From Tautonia plasticadhaerens (GTDB taxonomy: Bacteria > Planctomycetota > Planctomycetia > Isosphaerales > Isosphaeraceae): a stretch of 64,000 nt of DNA. The notes under the pieces are model-generated. The model was not told the DNA's origin. It was given only the letters and a program-made list of their open reading frames with translations, and did no database searches. Shown piece after piece: positions 7,543-18,311 of the stretch (within the stretch, counting starts at the first letter, position 1; every line of letters begins with the position of its first letter). The DNA is taken from contig NZ_CP036426.1 in assembly GCF_007752535.1 (NCBI RefSeq), forward strand, positions 2,480,001 to 2,544,000, in the 5' to 3' direction. The translations under genes and the position numbers were made by a program.

Positions 7543-7881
7543 TCAGGCTCCCATTCGTTCCAACTCCTGGGCCGCCCGCTCCGAGTCGCGGAGCCGCCGG
7601 GCCTCCGTGCGCCGGGTACGGACGGGGGACGCCGCCGACGGGTCACGGCCGGCCTGATCTCCCGGGGAGCCCGAGAGCCGCTCCACGAAGCGTTGGACGG
7701 CCTCCCGGCTTGTGTAGCGGGAGCCGCCGATGGTGACGGTCTCGAGCCGGGCGCCCTTGACCCCCTTCGTCGCCCATCGCCAGATGGTCGAGATGTGAGT
7801 CCTCTTGCCGGGCCGGCTGGACGGAATGAGGGCCGATACTTGGCCGAGGGGGATGATCGTCTCGAACGTGACATCGATCAC
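7543..7881 (-). CDS. DUF1580 family helix-turn-helix protein, excisionase-like
   Basis: The protein is 112 residues, starting at a GTG with GGGAGG eight bases upstream. The sequence IPLGQVSALIPSSRPGKRTHISTIWRWATKGVKGARLETVTIGGSRYTSREAVQRFVERL (about 10-69) is a MerR/excisionase-like helix-turn-helix, typical of the DUF1580 family found mainly in planctomycetes. The tail is Arg-rich. It sits between the recombinase and the replication genes, the usual place for an excisionase or a copy regulator; which role it has cannot be told from sequence. Confidence 0.8.
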   Translation of the reverse strand: MIDVTFETIIPLGQVSALIPSSRPGKRTHISTIWRWATKGVKGARLETVTIGGSRYTSREAVQRFVERLSGSPGDQAGRDPSAASPVRTRRTEARRLRDSERAAQELERMGA

Positions 7882-7993
7882 TTGCGGTGCCTCCCGATGA
7901 CTCGATATGAGTTGCCTCGGGATGCAATTGTCTTAGAAAGCCGAGGGGAGATTCCTGGGGAGGTGAGGGGGGAGATAGGGGGAAATGAGGGCG

Positions 7994-8656
7994 TTATGGT
8001 TTGGACGATCCCGACGCGAGTCTCCAGCGGACCCTGCAGTTGTCTCGCCGGAACTGGAGCGGCCCGCCGCTGCACCTGGCCTTCTTGTTGAAATCCTTGA
8101 TGGTCTGGTTGAGCTTCTCTTCCGTGTCGAGCGGGTTGGGGATCGATTCGGGCCACCCGGCCCGCTCGAAGGCATCGAGGATTGCGCACTGGTTCTCCGC
8201 CTCGCGCGAGAACGCTTCCCAGGCCACGCCGCCAACCACGAGCCTCCGCGTACCGACATCCCATCTGGGTCGGGGATTGTCTGCCGTTGCCTCGGGGTCC
8301 GGGTCACCATCGAGCCAAGCGGCGAATCGATCATAGTCGGCGGCGATCTCCCGATACTCCTCCAGCTCCGGGGGGAGCCGGCCATCGAACCGCCAGAGCA
8401 TATCGTGAGCGACCTGGACCGGTTCCGCCTCCTCGTACCACTCGCCCCAATCCCAGGGCTCCTCGTCGCCGTTGACGGGCATGTTGTCGCCAACGTGCTT
8501 GATCCATCGCCCATCCGGCGTGAGGTAATAGATGCAAAGCGTGTCCGCCCATTCGTGGATTCGTGGGTCAGAGACCCTGAACCGCTGACATCGGTGGAGA
8601 TCCACCGCGAATTGCCCCAAGGCATTCTCCCGACTGACCCAGATGTAATCGCTCAT
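7994..8656 (-). CDS. island protein of unknown function
   Basis: The protein is 220 residues from the ATG at 8656; an in-frame start at 8698 is possible but adds a segment unlike the rest. The middle is acidic and Trp-rich (WDWGEWYEEAEPVQVAHD). The C-terminal ~60 residues (LDTEEKLNQTIKDFNKKARCSGGPLQFRRDNCRVRWRLA) look like a small DNA-binding or regulatory domain also seen at the end of other planctomycete island proteins. It lies between the recombinase (gap 95 bp) and DUF1580 on the same strand. Function unknown. Confidence 0.6.
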   Translation of the reverse strand: MSDYIWVSRENALGQFAVDLHRCQRFRVSDPRIHEWADTLCIYYLTPDGRWIKHVGDNMPVNGDEEPWDWGEWYEEAEPVQVAHDMLWRFDGRLPPELEEYREIAADYDRFAAWLDGDPDPEATADNPRPRWDVGTRRLVVGGVAWEAFSREAENQCAILDAFERAGWPESIPNPLDTEEKLNQTIKDFNKKARCSGGPLQFRRDNCRVRWRLASGSSKP

Positions 8657-8751
8657 GGGCGGACGAAGACTCCAGCTATCCCCCGGGTCGCCGATCATCG
8701 CGTGCGGCGATGTCGCGCCCGATGCGGCCCGGAGGACGGGTTACCATGATG

Positions 8752-9963
8752 TCATCCGATGAGCCCCATGACCTCCGCCGCCTTCTTGGAATCGAGTTCC
8801 GCATAGACCTCGGTCACCACCGGGCTCGAATGGCCGAGGACGGCGCGGGCCGCGTCCAGGCCGAACTCCTTGCGGAGCCGGGTGGCCGCGTTGTGGCGCA
8901 ACTGGTTCGGGTGCCAGGCGGGGATCTCCCGGCCCGCCCGCCGTGCGAGGTCTCTGTTTGCCCGAGCAATCCCGTATGTGATCGCCCGACGATAGCTGAC
9001 GACAGTATAGGTGTCGCCGGGTCGCTTCTCCGGCCTGGACTTGGTCCGATTCCGCTGAGAGGGTTGAACCGGAGTTTTGCGAGCGGCCCTCATCGCGGCT
9101 CGTCGCTCGACGTCCGCCTCCGCCGGAGAGAACAACGGGGCCTCCAACTCGGTCCGGAGCCAGGGCCGGAGCGTGGCTTGGGCTTGGGGACCGAGGTGGA
9201 TCACTCGACGCCGGCCGTGATGCTCGGTCTTGTGGCTCTCAGGGCTATAGATCCAGATCCGGCCGGTCGTGTCGATGTCGATCGTGCGCATCGAGACGAC
9301 CTCGCCCGGCCTCATGCCGGTGAGCCGTTGCAATTCGATCATCGCCCAGACCTGGCGGCTGACGAAAGGATGGACGGCGTCAACGAAGGCATCGGGCACG
9401 GGCCGGACCGGTTCCGATTCCCGGACATCGGCTCGGCCTCGACGGAGGCCCTCGACCGTCCGGAGCGCCTCGGCGACCGAGGACGGGATGAGTTCCTCGG
9501 AGACGGCCCACTTGAAGGCTCGTTTGATCTGATCGGTCCGCTTGTTCACGCCGTTCCGGCAGAGGCCCGACCCGACGAACGATTGGCGGAGCGCCTTGAG
9601 CGACCGGGGTCCGAAATCGCGGGCCAAGGTGTTCCCGTAGAGCTGGCGGAGGGCCCGGACCGCAATCCGGATGTTGGCCGGTTCCTTGGTCGGCTGGCCG
9701 TGCTTCGTGTAATAGGCATCGGCGTGCCGGAGATAGGCCACGAGCATCTCGTTGACCGTCAAATCGGCCTGGCCATCGTCATTGGGCCCTGGGAGCCGCC
9801 TCCCGAGGGAGAGCCACTCCGCGATGATCCGATCATACTCGGCCCGGCTCTCGGGGGTGCCGTGACGGCCGAGGTAGAAATCCCGGCCGCTGAGGGTGAC
9901 GACGGCCTGGCCGGTCGGCTTGTGGAGGCGATAGGACGGGGTCCGATCCGAGCGGATGGGCAC
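8752..9963 (-). CDS. tyrosine recombinase (integrase) of the island
   Basis: The protein is 403 residues from a GTG with GGAG nine bases upstream. The N-terminal part (about 65-165) is the core-binding helical domain. The catalytic domain shows Arg218 in TGMRPGEV, a WHPNQLRHN motif (351-358; Arg356), LGHSS (His378) and the nucleophile Tyr387 in TEVYAEL. The first His of the usual HxLR box is an Asn here, with His two residues before it. It would insert and excise the element at the neighbouring tRNA-Pro gene. All other key residues are present, so it should be active. Confidence 0.92.
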   Translation of the reverse strand: MPIRSDRTPSYRLHKPTGQAVVTLSGRDFYLGRHGTPESRAEYDRIIAEWLSLGRRLPGPNDDGQADLTVNEMLVAYLRHADAYYTKHGQPTKEPANIRIAVRALRQLYGNTLARDFGPRSLKALRQSFVGSGLCRNGVNKRTDQIKRAFKWAVSEELIPSSVAEALRTVEGLRRGRADVRESEPVRPVPDAFVDAVHPFVSRQVWAMIELQRLTGMRPGEVVSMRTIDIDTTGRIWIYSPESHKTEHHGRRRVIHLGPQAQATLRPWLRTELEAPLFSPAEADVERRAAMRAARKTPVQPSQRNRTKSRPEKRPGDTYTVVSYRRAITYGIARANRDLARRAGREIPAWHPNQLRHNAATRLRKEFGLDAARAVLGHSSPVVTEVYAELDSKKAAEVMGLIG

Positions 9964-10074
9964 GGTTCCAATCTCCGATCCGGTAGACTACCGGCTTTCA
10001 GGAGCATCGGAGCCGCGCCATCCGTCCCCGGATGGGTTCCCTATCTCTAGGAATCGGCGGGGGGTTATGTTGAG

Positions 10075-10149
10075 TCGGGGCGAGCCGATTCGAACGGCCG
10101 ACCTCCTGCACCCCAAGCAGGCGCGCTAACCAGGCTGCGCTACGCCCCG
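10075..10149 (-). tRNA. tRNA-Pro (anticodon GGG)
   Basis: The minus strand folds into a full cloverleaf. The acceptor stem CGGGGCG pairs with CGCCCCG and has C1-G72, typical of bacterial proline tRNAs; the discriminator is A. The D arm contains AGCCTGGTTAGC, the anticodon arm CCTGC-TTGGGGT-GCAGG gives anticodon GGG, and the T arm carries TTCGAAT. CCA is not encoded. The 3' half is the likely attachment site of the island on its left. Confidence 0.93.
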
Positions 10150-10217
10150 ATCCCGATCGAGAACCGTCTGGCCGAGGCCATCGGGCGGACAATCGGCAGA
10201 CCCGGCATCCGCCGTCG

Positions 10218-10261
10218 GGGTTCGCGGGATTGGCCGGGTGGCCAAGCGGGGTCGCGAACCC
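10218..10261. other. nested perfect hairpin between tRNA-Pro and pyrF
   Basis: An outer 9-bp stem (10218-10226 with 10253-10261) encloses an inner 6-bp stem (TTGGCC 10230-10235 with GGCCAA 10240-10245). It could be formed in the minus-strand leader of tRNA-Pro, where TAGAAT at about 10290 may be the -10, or in the plus strand before pyrF. No T-run follows on either strand. It is not a tRNA. Confidence 0.45.
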
Positions 10262-10341
10262 TAGGATGCAAGCGAATCAGTGGCCGTATTCTAAAGGATT
10301 CCGGGCCCCTGTCAATGCGGCCCGCTGGAGACGAGGGGATC

Positions 10342-11280
10342 GTGGACAACGCCGCCGACCGACTCATCGCCAGAATCCGATCCGTGGGCAACGCCGTCGT
10401 GGTGGGGATCGACCCCCGGCCCTCCCAATTCCCGGCCGAGATCCGGGGCCGATTCCCCGAGACCAGGGCCGGGGTCGCCGAGTCGATGCGGGCCTTCAGC
10501 GAGGCGATCCTCGACGTGGTGGCCGGCCTGGTGCCGGCGGTGAAGTTCCAGTCGGCGTTCTTCGAGGAATTCGGGCCCGAGGGGGTGGCCGCCTTGCACC
10601 AGGCCGCGGCAGGCGCGAGGCGTCGGGGGCTGTTCGTCATCATCGACGGCAAGCGGAACGACATCGGCTCGACGGCCGAGGCCTACGCCCGGGGTTACCT
10701 GGGCCGGCCCCCCGTCTCGGAGGGGGAGGGGCCGAGCTGGGATGCCGACGCGCTGACGATCAATCCCTACCTCGGGGGAGACGGCATCGCCCCGTTCGCC
10801 TCGGTGGCGTCGGAGCGGGGCAAGGGGCTGTTCGTCCTGGTCCGGACGAGCAACCCCTCGGCCGGCGACTTCCAGGACCTGGTGGCCGACGGGAAGCCGA
10901 TCTACCGGCACGTCGCCGATCGGCTGGTCGAGTGGGCCGGGCCGCTGCGGGGGGAGTCGGGCTACAGCGCACTCGGGGCGGTGGTCGGGGCCACCTACCC
11001 GGAACAACTGGCCGAGCTGAGGGCCGCGATGCCGGGCATCCTCTTCCTGATCCCCGGCTACGGTGCCCAGGGGGGGAGGGCGACCGACATCGCCGCCGGC
11101 TGCGACGCGCAGGGGCTGGGGGCCGTCGTCAACTGCTCCCGGGGGATCATCTTCGCCTTCGAGCGGCCCGACCTCCGGGCGAGGTTCGGCGACGACTGGC
11201 GGGCGGCCGTGTCATTCGCCGTCCGGGAGATGGTCGACGACCTGGCGGCGAACACCCCGATGGGGAGGTTGCAGGCGTGA
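10342..11280 (+). CDS. pyrF: orotidine 5'-phosphate decarboxylase, type 2
   Basis: The enzyme converts OMP to UMP, the last step of pyrimidine synthesis. The catalytic segment FVIIDGKRNDIGSTAEAYARGYLG (about 104-127) carries the Lys and Asp of the DxKxxD motif. TINPYLGGDGIAPF, LVRTSNPSAGDFQD, a GAVVGATYPEQL strand and the phosphate-binding IPGYGAQGGRATDI and NCSRGIIFAF follow in order; this longer pattern is type 2. A GTG at 10342 with GGAG and GAGG just upstream is preferred over an ATG at 10315, which has no ribosome site. It is a single gene, ending convergent with the next. Confidence 0.93.
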   Translation: MDNAADRLIARIRSVGNAVVVGIDPRPSQFPAEIRGRFPETRAGVAESMRAFSEAILDVVAGLVPAVKFQSAFFEEFGPEGVAALHQAAAGARRRGLFVIIDGKRNDIGSTAEAYARGYLGRPPVSEGEGPSWDADALTINPYLGGDGIAPFASVASERGKGLFVLVRTSNPSAGDFQDLVADGKPIYRHVADRLVEWAGPLRGESGYSALGAVVGATYPEQLAELRAAMPGILFLIPGYGAQGGRATDIAAGCDAQGLGAVVNCSRGIIFAFERPDLRARFGDDWRAAVSFAVREMVDDLAANTPMGRLQA

Positions 11281-11322
11281 CCTCCCGGCCGGCCTCGACC
11301 GGGCCCCGCGGGTCGGGCGCAC

Positions 11323-11938
11323 CTACAGGAACGCCCGCCCGAAGGGCCAAACGATGCAGGCGAGCCCGAAGATGAGGCAGAGACCCTCAAACCAATCCGA
11401 CGGTCTCCGCCCCGCCCCCGACACGGCGAGGATCGCCCAGGAGGAGGCGACCGCGACCCCGAGCCCCGTCGGGGCGACGTCGAGGAGTTCCCACGCGGAC
11501 GGGCAATGATATGAACCGGCGGACGGGAAGATCGGCCGTCCCCGGGACGTCCGGGAGACGGCCGAGGAGAGGACCTCGACCGAGAGGAAGGCGACCCCCA
11601 GGAAGGCCCCGATGGCCGATGCAACCCCGTACGATCGGCCGGCTCGCCGGAGCCGCCGCCGATTCGAGAGGATGGCGATCGGGGCGAGGGCGTACGACCA
11701 GAGGATCAACCCGACCGTGATCTCGTGGGATCGCCGTTCGACCGGCCCCCACGGGTGGCGTCAGGATCCCGACCCTCGCCTCGAAGCTCCTCCTCGATTC
11801 GACCAGGGCATCCGTGATCCTTGGCGGGATCGAGAGCGTCAGGGCGACGGCCGCCACCATCGCCATCATGTGGACCAGCCGCAAGGGGCGACCCCCCGGC
11901 CGCGGCGTCCCTCCCTGGGGACGAGCAGCCTCTTGCAT
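11323..11938 (-). pseudogene. frameshifted membrane protein gene
   Basis: Two minus-strand frames together make one plausible membrane protein of about 200 residues. The first starts at an ATG at 11938 with GGAGG upstream and gives a membrane segment (RLVHMMAMVAAVALTLSI) and then ESRRSFEARVGILTPP. The second takes over as WGPVERRSHEITVGLILWSYALAP and adds further membrane helices to the stop at 11323. The frames meet at about 11745-11757, in a run of C and G. A real mutation, a sequencing slip or recoding would all look the same. Function unknown. Confidence 0.55.
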
Positions 11939-12026
11939 CCCGCAGCCCTCCAGTCTTCGAGCGGGGCACGAGACCCGGACGATCAGGGGAGCGGAGGCCG
12001 ACAACATCCGACGGCCCGGGAGGTGG

Positions 12027-12278
12027 TCAGAGCTGGGGGATCCCGCCCCGTCTGGCCGCCCGGACGACGGCGAAGGTGCCGATGCCGAACAGGGTGAACG
12101 GCACGGCGATCATCAGCAGGATGCTCCGGGAGAACCCGGAGGCCACGTCTCCGGCCCGGCCCCGCTGCTGATCGGCGAGGGCCCTGCTGCAATTCGGGCA
12201 GGCCGACGCCGGCGTGGTTGAGGCCAGGAGCAGGATCCCGGCGAGCAGGCCGAGGCGGAGCCGATTGGTGGTTCTCAT
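12027..12278 (-). CDS. small exported or membrane protein with CPNC motif
   Basis: The 83 residues have an N-terminal signal-like stretch (LGLLAGILLLASTTPASA), then CPNCSRALADQQ, and a C-terminal membrane segment (SILLMIAVPFTLFGIGTFAVV) with a basic end. The gene is 33 bp after the SCO/DUF420 fusion on the same strand. Similar small proteins accompany cytochrome-oxidase biogenesis genes in planctomycetes, so a role in copper or haem handling around oxidase assembly is likely but inferred. The two Cys could bind metal. Confidence 0.75.
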   Translation of the reverse strand: MRTTNRLRLGLLAGILLLASTTPASACPNCSRALADQQRGRAGDVASGFSRSILLMIAVPFTLFGIGTFAVVRAARRGGIPQL

Positions 12279-12311
12279 GATCCGTACCCGTTCCGGGACG
12301 AAGGGGTCAGG

Positions 12312-13388
12312 TCACGGCCCGGCCGTCGAGACGGCGGCGGAGAAGTCGAGCCGGTAGAGCATCAGGTAGATCACCACCCCGGTGATCGAGACGTAGACCC
12401 AGATCGGGAAGGTGACCTGGGCGATCCTCCGGTGCCGGTCGAATCGCTTGCGGAGGGCCCGGACCACCGTCACCAGGATCATCGGCACCATCACGACCGC
12501 CAGGACCGTGTGCGAGAGCAGGATCGAGAAGTAGGCCGGCCGGGCCGGGCCGACCCCCGAGAACTTCACGCTGCCGACCATGGCATGGTAGACGAGGTAG
12601 CAGGCCAGGAACACCGCCGAGACGGTCAGGGCGGCGACCTGGGTGGCCGCGTGGGCGGTCACCCGTCTCGACCGGATGAAGGCCCAGCCGACCAGCAGCA
12701 GCAGGGCGCACGCCCCGTTGAGCGAGGCGTTCACCGCGGGCAGGTTGCGGGCCCAGGCGGGGGCGGAGAGGACCGGCAGCCGCTCCCGGAGCCGGGCCAT
12801 GCCGGCCTCGTCGCCGATGTCGAACAGGCCGACGACGCGGTTGCCGCGGTCGACCAAGGCCAGCTTGGTGCTGTGCAGGACCGCCTCGGCACCGGAGGCC
12901 CGGTCCTCCTCGCTCGCCTCGGCGACCGGCTGGAGGAAGCCTCGCCCGATCAGGTCGTAAGTCGCCTGCTGGTCCCCGGCGAGGAACCACCAGCGGTCGG
13001 GGTCGGCGCCGTAGCGGCGGGCGAAGTCGGTGAGGACCTCGGGGGTGTCGTACTCGGGGTCGACGCTGATGCTGACGAGCCGGACGGGGGAATTCTCGGG
13101 CAGCTCGGCCTGGAGCTTCGCCATCTCGGCCGAGATCCGGGGGCAGCTCGACGGGCACCGGCTGAAGACGAAGGCGGCGACCCAGACCCGGTCGGCCAGG
13201 TCGGCCTCGGTCACCTCCCGGCCGGACCGCTCGGTGAAACGGAAGGGGCCCAGCTCGGTCGAGGCCGGGCCGAGGTCGTATCCGGCCCGGGAGGGCGGGT
13301 ACGGGTCGGTCAGGGCGACGCAGGCGACCGTCGAGGCGGCGACCGTCGCCACCACGATGCCGATGCCGATGCGATAGGCGCTGCTCAC
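12312..13388 (-). CDS. SCO1/SenC copper chaperone fused to DUF420 membrane domain
   Basis: The 358 residues begin with a membrane anchor (about 6-25). The SCO thioredoxin-like domain (about 40-200) has the copper ligands FSRCPSSCPR (C78, C82) and LHSTKLALVD (H172). From about residue 215 a DUF420 part follows, with LPAVNASLNGACALLLLVGWAFI and four or more membrane helices. SCO proteins deliver copper to the CuA site of cytochrome c oxidase; DUF420 proteins occur in the same operons. The fusion puts both in one polypeptide. No oxidase subunit genes are in the window. Confidence 0.88.
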   Translation of the reverse strand: MSSAYRIGIGIVVATVAASTVACVALTDPYPPSRAGYDLGPASTELGPFRFTERSGREVTEADLADRVWVAAFVFSRCPSSCPRISAEMAKLQAELPENSPVRLVSISVDPEYDTPEVLTDFARRYGADPDRWWFLAGDQQATYDLIGRGFLQPVAEASEEDRASGAEAVLHSTKLALVDRGNRVVGLFDIGDEAGMARLRERLPVLSAPAWARNLPAVNASLNGACALLLLVGWAFIRSRRVTAHAATQVAALTVSAVFLACYLVYHAMVGSVKFSGVGPARPAYFSILLSHTVLAVVMVPMILVTVVRALRKRFDRHRRIAQVTFPIWVYVSITGVVIYLMLYRLDFSAAVSTAGP

Positions 13389-13599
13389 GGCGGGATGCTC
13401 TCGGGGAGAGCCCAGTTTGGGACGCAGGAGGGCGGGTCGAGGCGGGGGGCCGTCGGGCCGTCGTCGGACCCGGGACGCCCCCGACCTTGCTCCGGTGGTC
13501 GGGTGGGGTGGGTGCGATCGGCCCTGAAGCCGGGCGTACCTCTATGGTATGCAACCGACAAGTGTGGTGCCAGCCGAGGGCCGAAGCCGGTCGGGCGGC

Positions 13600-14712
13600 T
13601 CACCAGCCCCGGGCGCGCTCGATGACTTCCAGGTTCCGGATCGCCTCGATGGCCGGGACAAAAACCGCGTCGGGGTCACCCCGGATCGCGAGGCCGAACT
13701 GCTCGACCTGGAGGCGGTGCAGGTCGACGGCGGGGACGGGCGTCGTCTCCCCCGGGTCGTCGGGGGCCGAGACGGTGATCGAGCCGGCCGGGCCGAGCAG
13801 GATGTCCGGGCAGCTCGCCCGGCGATCGGTGCCGACAAGCTCGAAGGAGAGGCTCGGGGGCATCTGCCCGGCCTCGACTTCCAGCCGGGCAACGCATCCC
13901 CCTTCGAATCGGATCGAGAGGACGGCGTGGTCGTCCGTCTCGAATCCCCAATGCTCGCTGGAGAGGTCCGCCTGGACCGACTCGACCGCGTCTCCCAGGA
14001 ACCAGAGGGCGAGGTCGATCAGGTGCGTGCCCGCCTCGCAGACGGCCCAGCCTCCGCTCCGGGCCTTGCTGCGATGCCAGTCGCTGGGGTCGGGGTGGCG
14101 GAACCGGAGCCGGGCGGCCAGCGACTCGATCGCGCCGAACTCACCGACCTCGACCGCCCTCCGGAGGGCCCGGGCGGTCGGATGCTGCCTCATGTGGTAC
14201 CCGACGGCCAGCAGCCTGCCGGACCGGGCGGCGGCGTCGGCCATCCGCCTGGCGTCGGCCGAGGTCGTGGCCATCGGCTTCTCGCAGAGGACGTGCCTGC
14301 CCGCCTCCAGGGCGGCGATGGCGTGCTCGGGGTGCAGGTCGGGAGGGCTGAGGACCCAGACGGCCTCGACGTCAGGGTCCCGGAGCACGGCGTCGAGCCG
14401 GTCGAAGGCCCTCGGAGGCGGGCCGCCAAGGTGCCCGAGCCACCGGGCGAGGGCGAGGCGCCGGCCGACCCGCCCGTACCGGAGCCTCGATTCGAGCCGA
14501 CGGCCCCCCAGCCGGCGGGCGAGGGCGAATCCCGAGGCACGCCTGGCCGACCGGGTCGCCCGACCGGGATCCCGGCTGAGGATCGAGCAGAGCCGGGCGT
14601 TCCCGGCGGCGAGGACCGCCGGAATTGCCCCGCCGGCGGCGAACCCGGAGCCGCCGACCAGCCCCCAGCCGACCGGCTTACCGACCGCGGCGGCCGGGTG
14701 GTCGTTGGTCAT
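13600..14712 (-). CDS. Gfo/Idh/MocA family oxidoreductase
   Basis: The protein is 370 residues from the ATG at 14712, which overlaps the TGA of the glycosyltransferase before it (ATGA). The Rossmann start GWGLVGGSGFAAGGAIPAVL (about 14-33) has a diverged glycine motif. An Arg-rich stretch of about 30 residues interrupts the early domain. VWVLSPPDLHPEHAIAALEAGRHVLCEKPMATT (about 117-149) is the family's EKP motif, and CEAGTHLIDLALWFLGD holds the catalytic-side His. Substrate unknown. Coupling with the glycosyltransferase suggests nucleotide-sugar or surface-glycan metabolism. Confidence 0.85.
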   Translation of the reverse strand: MTNDHPAAAVGKPVGWGLVGGSGFAAGGAIPAVLAAGNARLCSILSRDPGRATRSARRASGFALARRLGGRRLESRLRYGRVGRRLALARWLGHLGGPPPRAFDRLDAVLRDPDVEAVWVLSPPDLHPEHAIAALEAGRHVLCEKPMATTSADARRMADAAARSGRLLAVGYHMRQHPTARALRRAVEVGEFGAIESLAARLRFRHPDPSDWHRSKARSGGWAVCEAGTHLIDLALWFLGDAVESVQADLSSEHWGFETDDHAVLSIRFEGGCVARLEVEAGQMPPSLSFELVGTDRRASCPDILLGPAGSITVSAPDDPGETTPVPAVDLHRLQVEQFGLAIRGDPDAVFVPAIEAIRNLEVIERARGW

Positions 14713-15932
14713 CGGTCGGGCCCCCGGGGAGACGCGATGACCTCCTCGAACAGCGCGACCATCCGGTCGAGGCAGGGTTCCAGGCGGTAATGCTCGCGGA
14801 CGAGGCCGGCGGCGTGCTCGCCGAGGTGCCGGAAGTCGTCCGGGGCCTCCAGGACGCCGAGGGCGGCCTCGGCCAGGCCGTCGGCGTCGAAGAAGTCGAC
14901 GAGCAGGCCGGTCCGCCCGTGCTCGACGACCTCCCGGACCGGGGCGGTGTCGCTGGCGACGACGGTGGCGCCGCAGGCCATCGCGTTCAGGAGCGACCAG
15001 GAGAGGACGAAGGGGACGGTCAGGTACAGGTGCACGTCGCTGATCGAGAACAGCCGAGCCAGCTCCTGGGGAGGGATGCGGCCGAGGAAGACGAACCGGG
15101 ACAGGTCGTAGTCGTCCTGCGCCAGCACCCAGTCCTTGAACGACTTCGACCCGGTGAACCTCGCGTCCCCGCCGTAGCAGACGCGGTCCTCTCCGGCGAC
15201 GAGGAAGAGGACGTCGGATCGGCGCCCGGCGATCCGTTTCGCGGCCTTCATGAAGAGGTCGAAGCCCCGCATCGACTCCATGCCCCGGGTGGCGTAGGTC
15301 ACGACCTTCGTCCCCTCCGGGATCTCCCGGCCGGCGACGACGCGGGGCAGGCCTGGCAGGGGGTGCCAGAGGTCGGCGTCGATGCCGTCGAAGATCACCT
15401 CGACCTTCGGGCGGTACTCGGCCGGCAGCCGTGACTGCTGGAACCGGGTCGGGCTGTAGCCCCGGTCGCAGTTGTGCAGGTCGAGCAGGAGCATGGCGTT
15501 GCGGGCCCGGCAGCGGAGGCGGTCGAGCTCGGTGGGGGGGAAGTCGGGGCGGAAGTCGAGGTCGGAGCCCTTCGTGTGGTAGAAATATTCGAAATAGTTG
15601 ATGATCGGCGCGTCGTACAGCTCCCTGAGGAAGGCGGTGGAACCGAAGCCCGAGTGGCCGACGACCAGATCCGGGCGGAGGTCGGGCCGGGCCTTCAGCG
15701 CCTCGAAGACGGCGTGGGCGTTCCAGACGGCGTTCTCGAAGGTCCGCGAGCAGTAGTGGTTCTGCTCCGTCGCCCCTCCCCGGCGGGTGAAGCGGACCAG
15801 CTCGATCTCCCCGGCCCGGCCGCTCGCCTTCTCGGTGACGAACGAGCATCGCCAGCCCTCGCGGCGGGAGAGCCGGTCAGCGACGTGCCCGAACTGGGCC
15901 GGGAAATTCGGGTGGACGAACAGCACGTGCAT
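14709..15932 (-). CDS. GT4-like glycosyltransferase
   Basis: The 407-residue protein opens MHVLFVHPNFPAQFGHVADRL, a GT-B fold start with the acceptor-side loop. The C-terminal half has the nucleotide-sugar domain: VVTYATRGMESMRGFDLFMKAAKRI, FLGRIPPQELARLFSISDVHLYLTVPFVLSWSLLNAMACGATVVASDTAPVREVV (about 296-352). In the latter, the expected acidic patch of an E-x7-E motif is changed to S-x7-C/A, seen in some clades. It should transfer a sugar to a surface glycan or lipid in the cytoplasm. It forms a two-gene operon with the dehydrogenase overlapping its stop. Confidence 0.85.
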   Translation of the reverse strand: MHVLFVHPNFPAQFGHVADRLSRREGWRCSFVTEKASGRAGEIELVRFTRRGGATEQNHYCSRTFENAVWNAHAVFEALKARPDLRPDLVVGHSGFGSTAFLRELYDAPIINYFEYFYHTKGSDLDFRPDFPPTELDRLRCRARNAMLLLDLHNCDRGYSPTRFQQSRLPAEYRPKVEVIFDGIDADLWHPLPGLPRVVAGREIPEGTKVVTYATRGMESMRGFDLFMKAAKRIAGRRSDVLFLVAGEDRVCYGGDARFTGSKSFKDWVLAQDDYDLSRFVFLGRIPPQELARLFSISDVHLYLTVPFVLSWSLLNAMACGATVVASDTAPVREVVEHGRTGLLVDFFDADGLAEAALGVLEAPDDFRHLGEHAAGLVREHYRLEPCLDRMVALFEEVIASPRGPDR

Positions 15933-16158
15933 GGCAAGGCGTCTCGGGCTCGCCGTCTGGGCCGAAGCGATCGGCCCCGGTCGGCATCGGGTGTCGGAAG
16001 GGGAGCCATCCCCGGGCTGCGGCGGGTGAACACCGAGGGACGGTCGGGAGTCGACCGGGCCCCGGGGATCGCCTCGCTCGACGCCGGAGGAGGCCGAGCG
16101 TCGGCCTCGCGGGGATCGGCGACGGGTCGACCCGGCCCGGCCGGGTCAGCCCGACCGG

Positions 16159-18311
<2,153 letters not shown>

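Larger units (their letters stand above)
1..10095. mobile_element. integrated genetic element (satellite- or plasmid-like island) at tRNA-Pro, left end outside window
   Basis: A tyrosine recombinase gene (8752-9963) ends the block 111 bp from the 3' end of a tRNA-Pro gene, the classic layout of tRNA-integrated elements. Towards the left follow a DUF1580 DNA-binding protein, a DUF3987 ATPase, a CHC2/Toprim primase and several small proteins. No capsid, portal, terminase, relaxase or conjugation gene is visible. A second copy of the tRNA 3' end was looked for in positions 1-9000 and not seen, so the distal attachment site should lie to the left. The content fits a replicating phage satellite or an integrated plasmid. 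The right border is inferred from the tRNA and is approximate. Confidence 0.65.

Noticed and set aside
8752-10095. A complete att site pair inside the window
   Set aside because: Only the tRNA-Pro side is present; no second copy of the tRNA 3' end was found in positions 1-9000.
10228-10275. A possible second tRNA next to tRNA-Pro
   Set aside because: The TTGGCCGGGTGGCCAA segment looks like a tRNA D arm, but no anticodon arm or acceptor stem of the right size can be folded.
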